Assembly: GCA_006503535.1 (NCBI GenBank)
Contig: QYRS01000009.1
Span: 1,178,001 to 1,242,000, forward strand
DNA: 64,000 nt
Reading direction: 5' to 3'
Source of the DNA: Arthrinium phaeospermum
Lineage: Eukaryota > Ascomycota > Sordariomycetes > Amphisphaeriales > Apiosporaceae
Every line of letters starts with the position of its first letter. Positions within the stretch are counted from its first letter, which is position 1. A program made the position numbers and the translations under genes. Below the pieces are notes generated by a model. That model was not told where the DNA came from, did no database searches, and saw only the letters and a program-made list of their open reading frames with translations. This document shows, one piece after another, positions 33,601-45,855 of the stretch.

Positions 33601-36600
33601 GCCTGTCCTGTCAGCACACTAAACGAAACAACCCTGCACTTTATGTACTTGCTCGTAGGGCCTTACACCGACTTCCCAATCTCTCATCCACAGCGATGAA
33701 TGGAAGGAAGGAAAACTTATGTTGCTGCCTAACTCGATGAGGCGTTGACGATTACCTCCGCTATTACTCCGTACCTACGTGTCAGTATCTCCTTCGATGA
33801 CAGAGATTGCTTGCATTTCATCAAAATACAAGACAGGGAATGCGCACAAGAATAGCACAGCCCTGTGATGGAATCTGCCAGGCCTGCATATCTAATCTTA
33901 CGGTTGAGCCGCAAGCGGTTAAGGGTCAGGGTAGGCATGCGTCTGTCATCACCACCCGGATGTAGAAACAGATGCCCCTGATATTAAGGGTCGCATTCCG
34001 AAACCCAATTGCGTGGAATGACGATGGGATGGTCAAAGACTGCATGTCACTTCAAGAACGTGATATCAGTTGCACAATTACGACTTATTGGCGACTGGTG
34101 GTTCCGCCGAGCCGGCCGGAGCAATAGGAGATTGGAGATGGGAATGCGCCGAAGCGGCACAGCTCTTGCGGCAATCCGCTGGCAGGAACGTGCTGGCGCG
34201 CACATGGGTCTTCTCGTCCAGAACCGACAGGGGTACACTCTTCCCTTGACTGCTTTCAGGGTTCGCAGGCTTTGTTATACTTTTGTTAGTTGTAGTATCT
34301 TGTTCGCTGCCCCTGGCCCCTATCTTTCATGAATGAGAGTTCAACATCCAGTACTGAAACCAGGTTTCTTTACTTTTTCATCACTTATCTACCAAATGTT
34401 AGATGACCTATATGCATGATAGCAGGGTTAGAGCCAGCTACATCTCTCCATCCAGGCCTCATTTGAGCATTCGGTGGCTGCGGTTGTTGCTGTTCGAGGA
34501 TAGACGTAAACTTTTGACACATTCTATCCCGCCCCTCCCTCATTGGATGCCTTGGGGGAAAGGAGATGCTAGGATGCCCCTAAAAGGCCCGTCCGAGATT
34601 ACGACCGAGGCGGGAGTCCAAACGAAACCGACACACATCCGAGTTAGCGGTCCACCGAGCTGGGTGCCGAAGTTCCTCGTTCGAATTGGGCCACCTCCTG
34701 GGTATCTTCTTCCTGCATGCCTAGCTCCATCCTGAGCAACTTGGTGATCGCCCCTTTGCAGCTTTCGAATACTACGGTAGATGATGACTTGGATACTATT
34801 CACTTAAGACCAGCGAATGATTCCATGGTTGCAGAAAACAAATGGAGAATCGATGATCAGTTCAGATCCGTCTGCCCGCCCGAGGTGAAAAGCCTCATTC
34901 CAGGGGCGCCAGAGCATGCTTGTGTAACGAAACAAAGATTGAAACGTGCATTTAGGGGGCGCAAACTCTTCCCACCACATACATAACCGCCACGGACGCT
35001 GCAGGAACCATAATGGTGTGAAACTGGAGGCGACACCCAGCCCCAGCTAAGGTGAAGGCAGTAGGTATGTGATATGCATGTCTCTCTAGTAGGTTGAGAC
35101 TAAAGTATGTAAGCCACCCTTCGCTTTGCCCCCTAAAGGCCAAAAGTCCGGGGTAATAGGTAGCTTCACATTTGGGATCGGGAGGAGGGTAGCGTAGCCG
35201 GAGGAGAGCTAGCTGGAGCTGTAGAGACATTGGTGAGGGGTGGTGGGAAAGCCCCCCTGTCAGCTGAAAAAAAGCAAGACAGACACACGGACATGGCAGT
35301 TTACAGCCGCGGGGCGAGAAACAAAACCAAAAAGCAAATCTTGAGGTCAGATAACCAATTGGATATGCCAGTCGGAGATACTGCCGTCGGCGAAACGCAC
35401 TTATCGGACGAGGCCTATGGCGTATGTTTCTCATCAGGGCCGGTTTCAAGGTCTAGAGGCAAGGTGTGCTGTGCTTCGTGCAGGATGCTGGATACTGAGA
35501 AGCGGAACAGCTAGACGAAACCGAAGTTCGGTCGTCGAAACCAGAGAGATGGAAAATGATACGGCGTTCGGCAATGTTCATAATCTAGTTTCATAATCCA
35601 CTACTACTAGTAAATGGGTGTCAGAAAGCTAGGTGTCTACCGATACATGTGAGTGGCGTCTAGTACTTTAGCCATATGCGGAAAAGAAGAGACTATGCCA
35701 ATGCATGTCAGCTTTAGGCGATTGGCCAATGGCCCAAGGGCGTATTTGCTTTTCCATTCTTTGGGGTCGAGGCGAGAATCCCAGCTGGCTGTGTGTTGTT
35801 GATGCTGTGTGTATGCGTTGTTCGGCAGGATTCGGCAGTGGAATTGATTGAATGCTGCATCACATCTCTCTCCCAGGCTTTCCTTTTCATGTCACACAAC
35901 ACCCACTCACCCAAATCATGGCGATGCAGCCGCGGAATGGATCAGAGATGCAGCAAGCAAAGCAAGAACCCCTAATCTGCTTCTTTCATTAGGTATGTAT
36001 GTACGTAAAATTGCCGCACATGCAAGCGGCTGTAATCGCAAACCACCCCTGAGGCGGCTACTACCACCTAGTATCATCATACCATCCCTACTATAAACCT
36101 CCTGCGAGGGGGGTTACAGCGACCCAGCACCGCCGGGTTGCGTCCCAGAAGTATGCAAGATTACGGCGTATGAGAAAAGTGCACTTTTGCCTATCTGGCG
36201 GCAGGAGGCGGGGAAGAGAGAGAGATTGGCACAGGCTGTTGTGTGCCAAGCAGAAGTGGCTGTGTATATGCATGTGTTCACATGAACGAACCCCCCCCCC
36301 CTTCCCCATCCAATACCACACACCACCGACAGACCGACACAAACAGGTAACAAGGGTATGATGGACAGGTAATTGCTGCAGTGTCAAAACGGCGCATGGC
36401 ATCTCGTAGCGAATCGTAGCAAAGGCTCCCCCGGCGTTATCGGTCCATGTCAGCTGACGGCGTTTGCATCTTGCAGCAAAGAGGGGGGAAGGCAGAGAGC
36501 GAGGGAGAGAGCAAGCAGCAGCTAGCTATCTGCTGACATTGAGCAGCAAGCAGGCAAGCATGCGGGCAAGCGAAGCAAACAAGCAAAGGGTAACGGGATG

Positions 36601-37237
36601 GCTGACCTGATCTGCAGCAGCCGCTCCGCGGGCCTCTCTACCCGCGAACTCAATCGGCCAAGCAAGTTGGCCACCGCATGCAGCAAGGGGGGCGGCGGGC
36701 GCGCGGGTGGTTTGACAACGTATTCCATATTTAGCAGTGGCGAGATTGTTGGGTCATAGCACAAGGCTGTTTGTTGCCAAGCACCGCTCTACTAAATGCT
36801 GTGCACACACACACGCCCAGCATCAATAGTACGGCTACGTAGAGCGAGCAGTAGACGAGGACGAAAAAGAAGTTATGAAAAGTGTGTGAAGCCGCGATGG
36901 CTTCAATCCCCAACAGCGTTTGGTATTAGTCCCCAAGAGATTTCCTCCTCCGTAGGATATTGCCTTCTATATATGATTTTTCGCTCCAATGCCCGTTTCC
37001 AACTCCCAAATGATGCTGTTGATGGCGCCTGCTGTGCTGTACAGCACAGCAGGCAAGTGCATCGCTCCACGTCGGTGTTCCTGTTCGTGTGAGCGAGTGT
37101 GTAAATATCCCCAGATAACTGTACAACTCCTTAAATCAAGTCCCAAGTTTCAGTCGCCGAGAGACCTTTTTGGCAGATCCATGGGTATATGCATGCTTCT
37201 TGTTCATTATCATAACCGCTTAAACAAAGATCCGAAA
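30661..37237. other. 6.6-kb region without a confident gene
   Basis: Base composition is normal but there is no recognisable protein. Five exact GTAAGT sequences lie on the minus strand between 30911 and 32571. An ATG at 32703 (minus) opens a short hydrophobic N terminus (MADFAVVLCLTLLMIIRR) ending at one of these donors, so an intron-rich transcript or decayed gene is possible. There is a C11 run at 36291-36301, GCAAGC-rich low-complexity sequence near 36540-36595, and a 28-bp palindrome at 37027-37054. Confidence 0.45.
37027..37054. repeat. Perfect 28-bp palindrome
   Basis: The half-site GCCTGCTGTGCTGT is followed at once by its exact reverse complement, with no spacer. It lies about 185 bp beyond the stop codon of the minus-strand gene at 37238, probably in its 3' untranslated region or just past it. 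In RNA it would form a strong hairpin. Confidence 0.8.
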
Positions 37238-38508
37238 TCAGTGACCAAAGAACAGCTCCTCCGACCTCGTCGTCAATGTCCGGTGCAGGGCTCGGTATTG
37301 CTGTGGCGAGGCTGAGAGGGTAGAGATCGGGGACACGATGCCGCCAATCGATCCGCTCGACGTCCCCATCGTCCCGTGCCCATCCCAGGTGGAAAACTGG
37401 TCGTAGCCATCGTTCTGGGGAGTGGTCGGGGCGTACCAGCCTTCGGGCGGCGGCGCACTGGCCGACATAGGTTCAGCGGCGTTCAGAAGCTGGGCATCGG
37501 CCATACTGAGGCGCTGCGGCTCCTCCTGGTCCCTCGATAACCGCGCCATGGGCTCTCGCGGGCCCTGGTACCACCATTGGCTCTCGAAACCGTTATCGAC
37601 GGTCATCATGGCCGCCGACAGCGACTCCAGCTCCATGGCCTTGGCACGGTCCTCCACCCGCGAGCGTCGAGGGGCCACGTCGACTGGTGCAGATTGGTTT
37701 GCGTAGTCTGGTTCGCCCTGGTCCTCGTCCGGCCCGTGGGGGTCTACGGGCCAGGCAAAGGCAGACCAGGGCAAGCCATCCTCCCCCAGTCGATATCGTC
37801 CCGGTGCCTCAGGTAAAGGTTTCCAGATGCGCGGCGCCTCCTGTGTCCGGTTCTGCCGGGAATGTGACGTAGGTGCCGCTGCCGTTGCTGCTGCTGCTGT
37901 TGTCGCTGCCGCGGGCGGTGGTGCAAACAACGATGCACCGGTCGCGGCGTCCCATGGGCTGTCGTTGAGTGGTGGCGGCGCCGAGCTCCCCGTTCATGTG
38001 ATAAGCCTCTGGATTCGCTCCGTGACTCCCGCCGCCGATTCCTCTGTCCATCAGGCGTGGTCTCGTGTGATCGCTCCAACGAGTCTCTGTCCCACTCCCA
38101 TCCCAGTCTCCTGCCGTCCTCCTGCGCCGGCGGGGTGTTGTTATATATGGATTGCTGTGCTTGTTGCTGATGCGGTTGTGACTGTTCATGTTGAGTTTGC
38201 TGGTAATGCTGGCGTGCCTGATGGCGGTGCTCCCCAATCTCCCGTTGCCATTGTTGCTGGTGGTGCAGGGTAGCTAGGTAGTTGGTGTTAGTGGGCGGCA
38301 GTTGGCGGGGGAAAGCACCGCGGTCGCGAGAGTCCCGCAGGTTGCGCGACGTATAAGTGACGGCGTGCGTCCTTGGCGTATGGCGGTGGGACCACGAGAC
38401 ACCGAACTCGAGGTGGACGAAAATCTGGGGTTTGGCCATATGGCTTCGCTCACTCGGTAGACTCCTGCCGGGACTCATTTCTTTGAGGATGGGATCGGTC
38501 TTGATCAT
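37238..38508 (-). CDS. Unknown conserved-looking protein, one frameshift
   Basis: An ATG at 38508 (MIKTDPILKEMSPGRSLPSE) begins a frame that stays open past 37990, and the C-terminal 240 residues are in another frame that ends at 37238. Adding one base to the C4 run at plus 37988-37991 joins them smoothly (LSHERGSSAPPPLNDSPWDA) and gives about 423 residues. No good intron does so. The N-terminal half is Gln/His-rich (QQTQHEQSQPHQQQAQQ) and then Arg-rich. The C-terminal half has RYRLGEDGLPWSAFAWPV and AAMMTVDNGFESQWWYQG, which look like conserved blocks, and ends RTLTTRSEELFFGH. No domain is recognised; a cytosolic or nuclear regulatory protein is a guess. Confidence 0.6.
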
Positions 38509-41442
38509 AATGATCGGAAGGGAAAAGGGAGAAGAAGAAGGGGGGGAGAAGGGGTTAGATGTAACCGAGTTAGTGGTCGCACTTGGAATAATGCAAGGGC
38601 TTAGTGTGTTGCGAATATGGCCCAAGTGGTTGCCGGCTAACGCACGCTGTGCCTAGTGCTTAAGCTGCTTGCCACTAGAGTACTAAGTCGGAGTATGTAC
38701 TTGAGGGCGGGCCAGTGGATAGAGAAGGGATGTACTGTAGCTGCATGCATGTATGTGGTGTATGATGACTCTCTTACTCTCGCATACGGAAAGCACGGCG
38801 GGCAGATGGATCACCCAATCAGCTCCTGGTCCGACCGAGAAATTGAGCAGGAATGATATAATACTTGAACGAAATAAAAAGAATATTAATATAATAAAAA
38901 ATAAAAGTGCAAACTGCTGATCTGAAGGCGGTCCCGTATGCAGCGTAATATTGGGTTCGCTGGTGGGCAGCGTCAATGTGTTTGAGGCGAGACGCACGTC
39001 GACGCACACCCACTGGTCGTATTAGTGTTGGTGCTGCTGTTTAGTGCCCGGTATGTGGTGAGAGTAACACCAAAACAGCAATCACACCGCCGCTAACCTT
39101 TCCGCCGTGGCGGATTTGTCGGGTCTTTCGCTCTTACGACGGACCCAGCAAAGCGGTCCGTATTTTCTCAAGTGTATGTAATTATAGAAATAGAATTGAT
39201 TGATATCGAGTTTGTATTCGAAACTTGGTTCGCCAAGGCTCTCTGAGAACGGAGGTCACACAGAGTTGCAAAGTAGGTTGTGGGGTTGACAAGTTGGGTT
39301 CGGCAGAGGTGGTTCTGTCCTTGTCAAAGGAGTATCCTGCTGGATTGTTGGAGAGCAAGAATGATGGAAATGGAAAAAAGAGTTAGAATAGGCTGCTGAA
39401 GATATTACTTTCCTGCTGCAGCAGACCTCGCGCGTTTGCCCCTGCGTCGTTGGCAGTGAGCAAACAACCCGAGTCGAGCCCCAAAGCCGTTCTCCCGTTT
39501 GCGCCTACCCCTTGGGAACAGGGACCCTGGGACCCTTTCCAAACAATTGAAATGTATTGAGCCCAAACAAAAACGAATTGACCTAAGCCAATCGTGGATT
39601 TGTGGGATGGCATGCAAGATGCTCAACAGGGCTTGGGCCGGGTGTTGGGAGGATGTGTGATTCCTCGGAGGCTGACTGGCTTGGCGGTGGTGCCCTTGAA
39701 TGCTCTCAGGCATGAGGCGGGAGTGCCATGCCATGCTGATTTCAGTATTCCGTCAATGCCACAGCACCACAAGTGCGTATCGTATTTTCTTTTGTAATAC
39801 TAGATCATGTGTATATGTCTACGGTCTCGAAATCCTCTATCGCCTAATTTTGATTGCGGGCTTCCTCTTATCTTGCGTAAGGAATGCACCCATTTGTGTC
39901 TCGTGCCCGAACATATGACATAACTCCAGTACACACGCATGCCTTGCTTCCCGTGAGATGATCCTTGTCCGCAGCACATTTTTGAGCTCGTATGTATATA
40001 GTCGATACTTGGTCACATGAAGAGGCAAGGATGCAAGATCCAATACCGGCCGAGAATGGAGCAGCTGGCAAGTGGAATGAGGAATTACTCCAGTCCTGGG
40101 TTTACTCGGCTACTACCACTTGATCGTGATCTTTTCGGTTTGCTTATCTCACTTGGAATGATTTCGGGCTTCCAGAAGGACCGCCATCCCAGAAGTCTGG
40201 TCTTCCCACAGCCGAAAAGTGGAGTGCCAACTGGATTTGACGTGCCCAAAAATAGCAGTCGCTCTCCAAAAAGGCCCAAAAGGGGCCCCTGTCCGTTGAG
40301 ACTACTGCTAACCTAGCAGCCTAGTGGCGGGCACAAGCCACAGGAACCCCATATCTTATGCCCGAGAACCGAATGTTGTTTGTTTTGTTTACTACATCAC
40401 TTCCCGATACCGAGAGAGGTCAGCTGTTACTCGGCCGAGGCTTTGTGACAATTTAGAATTGAAATTGTTTGAATGCGTAATCGTTTCCTTTTTTGTTTCG
40501 AGATGTATGGATTCTGCATTGTGCGGCGTTTACCGATCATCCGTGGGAGCTGAATACGTATGGCGGGGAAAGAACGAAAAGAACCACCCCAACCCGCTGT
40601 AATTGCATACTAAACCAGAGATCCTCGGTCCCGAAAATGGGACTTTTCCACCCAACCTAGACTTCAAAGCCCATGGGCTCGTCCTCTCAGCTAGTTCAAT
40701 ATTTGACCTTGGCATAGAACGCTCCTAAGGACACAGCAACCGTGCTGATTGACTTTTGGGTTCAACAGCTCCTCCACTCGAATTTCCTCCGGACTTAATT
40801 TTCAGATTCGGCGTATCTTGAAGAGGGGAACACGGAAGATCACTTACCAAGGATTTCCACTTCACTTTGGGCCGCCAAGGCAATGAATGCGCCGCAGTGC
40901 GCTGTTGGCTCCATTGGGACCATTCAATATTGAGCCGCAATCTGTATCTGTATCTGCCTATATCGGTGTCTGCTAAGGATGCAGGAGGAGGATATGACGA
41001 AATCCTGTAGGCATCTCTGCCACCGGAGATCCTTCCCCCTGACACCCCCGGAACTGAGACTCCTATCCTGACTGGCCATTTTACGCATTCGTTCACGAAG
41101 AAGCCCGGGCCTGAACCTCGCCCAGTTCAATAATACATTGGCCCATTCCTCTTCACCGTTCATTCTCACCCCAGATACGACTTGCGAAAAGCGGCCTCGA
41201 GTTCTAAATTTGGTCACACCCGTACTTCCTGCGGGTTGCTGTATAAGTCCGAAAACCCCTTATCGGGTGCCGAGGCAGACGGATCTCGAGTTATCTCCTG
41301 GCTGTGGGGACTCGAGAATTCCATACGAGAAAACCGCTAGAGCAACTCACGAGATCGGCTACAGATGACGATACTGGCCCAGCTAAAACCTGCGCTTGAT
41401 GGGTATGCCATACGGAGTTATATCCCCAATACTGTCGAGAAG
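38509..41442. other. Intergenic, no gene seen
   Basis: This holds the upstream region of the unknown gene (38508) and the 3' flank of the RTA1-like gene. Open frames of about 100 codons exist but lack support, and several begin at non-ATG codons. A GTAAGT on the minus strand near 40846 has no convincing partner acceptor. Confidence 0.45.
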
Positions 41443-42611
41443 CTAATTCCCGGCCCCACCATTCGCAGAAGACTTCGCCTGCTGCTGTCTTCTCTCCGCC
41501 ACGCCGTCCTCGTCCCAGAACCGCGCCTGCTTGTCCCTCCCCTTCACGATCCCGTAGATATCGAACGGGTCCACGAGCGTGGCGAAAAAGTTGCGTTCCT
41601 GCTTGTACCCCGGCCCCGCGATCTCGGACACGCCGTCGCGGGCCAGGTAGACCTTGGTGCTCTTGGGCAGCCAGCGGCGCGGGTGGCGCACGTTCAGCAG
41701 GACGCTGTTGGCCAGCATCAGGCTCGCCTCGAAGACGTAGAAGAACCACTCGTACCGCACGAGCGGGCTCAGGCCGGCCGGGTCGAAGCCGGGCGCCCAG
41801 AAGTCGACGTTGGCGATGTCGAAATACTCGACCACCCGGTAGATGGTCCGCGCCGCGATGATGGCGCTGCTGATGTATAAGGTCAGCAGCGGGTTGTCGA
41901 CCTTGGCGGACCGGATGCCGTGCCGGCGGCACTTGAGGTGGAAGTAACCGGCCAGCGTGACGAAGAGCACGACGATGACGACTTGGATTAGCAGCGCGGC
42001 CTGCAGGAGCGCCTTGCCCGTGTCCCGCTGCGATTTCGACAGGGACTGGTTCGCCGTGTAGGCCGCGCCGTTGCCGTTGAGCGCCTCCACTACCATGGAG
42101 ATAGCGGCGAAGGTCGTGAGGACGCGGCCGGGATGGATCGGCGAATGGTAAGGGACGAAGTAGAGGATCCGCCCCAGGACATAGTAATTACCCAGCTCGT
42201 AGAGCGGTCTAAGTGCCAGCAGGTCAGTATTCCCGCCAAGTCATGTAGGTAGGCACGTCAATTCTGGATCCCACGTACGGTGCCGCATACACCAAGCAGA
42301 TGCTGACGATGTACTTGATCAGGTCCGTGTAGTCGAAAGCCCCAAGCTCTCGGACTATGAAGCCGGCGACAAAGATGAAGCTGCAAAAGACGTACAGCCC
42401 GGTCAGGCGCCAGCATTTATACCGTCTGCAGTACCAACGTGTCAGATGGAGTTGTCCTAATTCACTCGAAGGTCAAGGGTCTTTTGGCTCACATGGTTTG
42501 CCACAGATGGCAGCAGCCCGACGCGAAGAAGGCTATGGCGAAGAAGATGGGTGCGCCCTTGTTCGGCGCATAAAACCATGGGGATCCATCAACGTATCGG
42601 CCGTCTTCCAT
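41443..42611 (-). CDS. RTA1-like seven-TM membrane protein
   Basis: Exons 42611-42493, 42425-42279 and 42208-41443; introns of 67 and 70 nt (branch CTGAC), all in phase. About 343 residues. Successive membrane helices include APIFFAIAFFASGCCHLWQT, LTGLYVFCSFIFVAGFIVRE, LIKYIVSICLVYAAP, LLQAALLIQVVIVVLFVTLA and WFFYVFEASLMLANSVLLNV. The family signature IYRVVEYFD follows the fifth helix, and NVRHPRRWLP follows the last. RTA1/RTM1/RSB1 proteins are fungal plasma-membrane or vacuolar proteins linked to lipid translocation and resistance to toxic lipophiles; this member's substrate is not evident. The C-terminal tail of about 60 residues is cytosolic and charged. Confidence 0.88.
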
Positions 42612-43944
42612 AATGAGATCTCGACGTGCTACGGGGGTGGGATCTTGGTAAGCAGTAGTGTCGGTCTTTGTTGTTATGTTTGGCAGAGGTTTTGGGTGTT
42701 TAGTCGAGGTAAGTGAAGTTACTCGATGTCAGGGTTTAAGAGTGTGAGTATCCGATGCGAGATTCACTTATATGTCACTCATCGGATGCGGCCATGGCTT
42801 CCATTTATGTTCGCGAGTCCCGACTCTGACAGACTGGTCGCAACGGCCGCTATTCAGAAGCAACGTCGTGCAAGTAAAATGCGTTGGATTTGTCTTGGTG
42901 AACAGCAGGTGAACAGCAGGTGGTTCAGCCTTACTGGTGAGCCCGCCGCTAACGATGTTAGTGAATACGACGAAAGCGAGACAGCTAGACCAGTTCGCCA
43001 ATCAACTTGGGCTGCTAGGCTTTTACTGTAGCCCAAAGAAGCCTTATACCGCGAACATAGTCCAGCTTGAGAACCTCATGGGCCGTTGCTGATCCAATCA
43101 GGACCATCGTGGCACAAAGCAAACAGACTCAGATTCCACGCTGCGCCACCCAGATTCCTGGCGGGACATGAAAGAACATGACATGACATAACATGAATCA
43201 GAGGTCGATGGCGCCTCTTCACCTATGCAGATCAGTCGGCTAGTCAAACCGGCCGAGGGCGCCCCTCTCTGCATATTAGTACCACGATGCAGTCACACAC
43301 AGCACTTGGTGGCTGCCATTACCATGCGCTAAGGATAGGTGACATTATCGTTGATGTTGATTGGTTGATCCGGTCCAAAACTATTCAGCCTTTGCGTATT
43401 CCTCGCGTTTTCTTTGCAGATCTACCCGCGCTAACAACACGATAACCTTTCCCCTCAGCCCAGCTGAACCAGACTGGGCGCCGGCGTCTTGAGCTAGCGA
43501 CATGTCGCAGCCCCGGCAGCCCGGCTCCGTTTCTCTGGGACCTGTCAGTAGTGCATTTCCAGCTAGCCAAATTAGCATTGCCGCTCGCCATCTAACCAAC
43601 GAACGCGTGGGAGACAAGAAGACTAGTTATGCATACCAACCCATTCGCAAGTACACAATGCAAAACCCATTAGTTTCGAAGTGGCACTTCCTTACTTCGG
43701 GTCGCATGAAGTGGCCTGCCTGGTCAGGCTAAGAGCAAGTCGTCAAAGGCATTTGTTCAATTTCATGGATTCGTTCAATTCCAGTGCGTCAAGCACCCTC
43801 TAATGTAAACTCGTAAATAACATGACATGAAGAAAACGCCTCGTATTCATCTTGGGGGTAAAACGAAGCCTCACGTTCTTCTCTCTGGTATATTGATTAC
43901 CCGCTCTCTGCCACACACACACAATCCCTTCCTTCCTTTTCCCT
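42612..43944. other. Intergenic, promoter of the RTA1-like gene
   Basis: No confident gene. A 76-codon ATG frame at 43502-43732 has no domain or signal features. The right end holds the 3' flank of the glucanosyltransferase. Confidence 0.45.
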
Positions 43945-45855
43945 TTACAGCAACATTACGCCGGCAGTGAAAGCACCAATGGCGGCCACGTAGCCCCAAG
44001 CAGACGAGGAGGTCCGCGATCCCAGAGCCGTCGAGGGATCGGGAGTCGAGCTGCTGCCAGCCTTGGCACCCTGCGCAGGCGTCGACGAACCGGATCCCGA
44101 AGAGGAAGCGCCGCCCGACGAGGAGCCCGAGCCCGAGGAACCAGAGCCCGAGGACCCGGAGCCGGACGAACCACCACCGGAAGAGGAACCGCTGCCGCCC
44201 GACGACGAACCGCTACCGCTACCGCTGTTGCTACCTCCGACAGTCGACGGGTCGACCGCAGCGCCAGCCTTAGTGACGGGAGAAGCGCTCGCGGACGCGA
44301 GGGCGGGCTGGCACGACGAGGCGACAGTAGGGGGCGAGCCGCCATTGACAAGCTTGGCCTGGCCCTTGAAGTCGCAGGCGGCGGCCTTGGACTTGCCGGT
44401 GCCCTTGTAGTAGGCGTCGAGGACGTGGGCGAGCTGCTGCTTCGAGTCGCACATGGCGAAGGCGCCGTACGTGCCCGTCTTGGCGTCGGCCGTGATGCCC
44501 GCGCAGGCCTTGGGGTCGAGCCCGCAGACGGTCCCGAACAGGCTGCCCATGTCCTTGGCCTGCATGTTGTCGGCCGCCACGCAGCTCAGGCTGCTCACCA
44601 TGCAGTCGCACACCGTCTTGTCGGGCGTCGGCGGCAGCGCCTCGGCCGCCTCCCAGCTGCCCTTGGCCACGGGTGGGCACTGGCGCGCCTTCTCGGCCGG
44701 CTTGTAGGCCGCCATCTGCATCGTCTTGTTCGAGGCGACGTGGCCGAAGTCGGCAATCTGCTTGGCCAGGGGCGCAAAGTCCTTGCGCGGCGTGACCTTG
44801 CCGGCCTTGTCGACGTTGACGAGGCCGAAGTCGTTCTGCTCCTGGAAGTACTCGTACACGATGCCGCCGCTCCAGACCTTGTTCATGAGGTCCGAGTAGA
44901 GCACCGACGTCTCCTGCCAGGGGCGGGCCTCGCCGCCACCGGGGTTGTTGCAGCCGTACTCGGAGAAGAAGGCGGGCACGCTGTAGTCGCGGAAGGCCTG
45001 GGTGCGCTCCTCGTAGCCGCTCTCGCGGAAGGTGGACTTGCCGCACCACTCGTAGATGTTGTAGCCCCAGAAGTCGACGGCGGCCTTGGGGTCGGCGCCG
45101 CAGTTGAAGTAGGACGCCAGCTCGTCGCGCGTCTTGCTGTCGTCGTTGGTCGCGTACCCGACGCCCAGCCAGCGGCCAATGTCCTTCTTGCCGGCGATGT
45201 AGGCCTTGCTGTCGCGCACGGCCGCCTTGACAAAGGCCGAGGCCGCCGTGTTGGTGTTGTTGTTGGTCACCTCGTTGCCGGCGAAGAAGCCGAGGGTGTT
45301 GTTGAAGGGGGCGAGGGCGTCGATGACGCTCGTGTAGCGGGCCATGAGGGCCGTGTTCCACTGCGGGTTGTCGCGCTCAATGGACACGCCCGGCTCGCTC
45401 AGGTCGGCGATGACGTAGATGCCGGCGTTGGCCAGGGCCGTCATGCACTCCTTGTGGTCCTTGGTCGGGTCCACGGCGTAGACGCGGATGGTGTTGGTGC
45501 CGAGCTGCTGCAGCATCGGCACGTCGCGGGTGCACGACTTGGCGTCGGCCAGGGGGTCCGTGAAGGTGGTCTGGCCGTCGGCCACGGAGCCGCCGACACC
45601 GACGCCCTGCTGGTAGGCCACGCCGCGGATGTAGAACTGCGTGCCGTTGTTGAAGAAGAAGTACTTGCCCTACGCCATTGGCCAAGAGGTTAGCATTGTC
45701 TTGGTACGTTTTTATGGACTCTTGTCTTTCTAGTTGACGATCCCCCAGATGGATGTAGATCAACTCACCTTGGCGACAATCGGGTCCACGGCGGCCGAGC
45801 CCGTTGCGAAGGCGAGGGCGGCGAGGCCTGCGCCTGTCAAGAATGATGACACCAT
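43945..45855 (-). CDS. GPI-anchored beta-1,3-glucanosyltransferase (GH72 + X8/CBM43)
   Basis: Exons 45855-45769 and 45669-43945, intron 45768-45670 (GTGAGT...GTAG), 603 residues. The enzyme cuts and re-joins beta-1,3-glucan chains to elongate them in the cell wall (GAS/GEL/PHR family). A signal peptide is present (MVSSFLTGAGLAALAFATGS, AA). The GH72 domain spans about 25-340, with acid/base Glu162 in FFAGNEVTNN and nucleophile Glu266 in FFSEYGCNNPGGG. A cysteine-rich X8/CBM43 module lies at about 385-470 (CDCMVSSLSCVA; CDSKQQLAHVLDAYYKG). A long Ser/Gly tract and a hydrophobic C-terminal tail (WGYVAAIGAFTAGVMLL) form the GPI-anchor signal. The large open frame on the opposite strand (44425-45693) is a GC-bias shadow. 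Confidence 0.96.

Noticed and set aside
44425..45693. 422-codon open frame opposite the glucanosyltransferase
   Set aside because: It is a shadow of GC-rich third codon positions. Its composition (Val/Gly/Arg/His/Leu) is typical of antisense frames, and the minus strand holds an intact GH72 enzyme.
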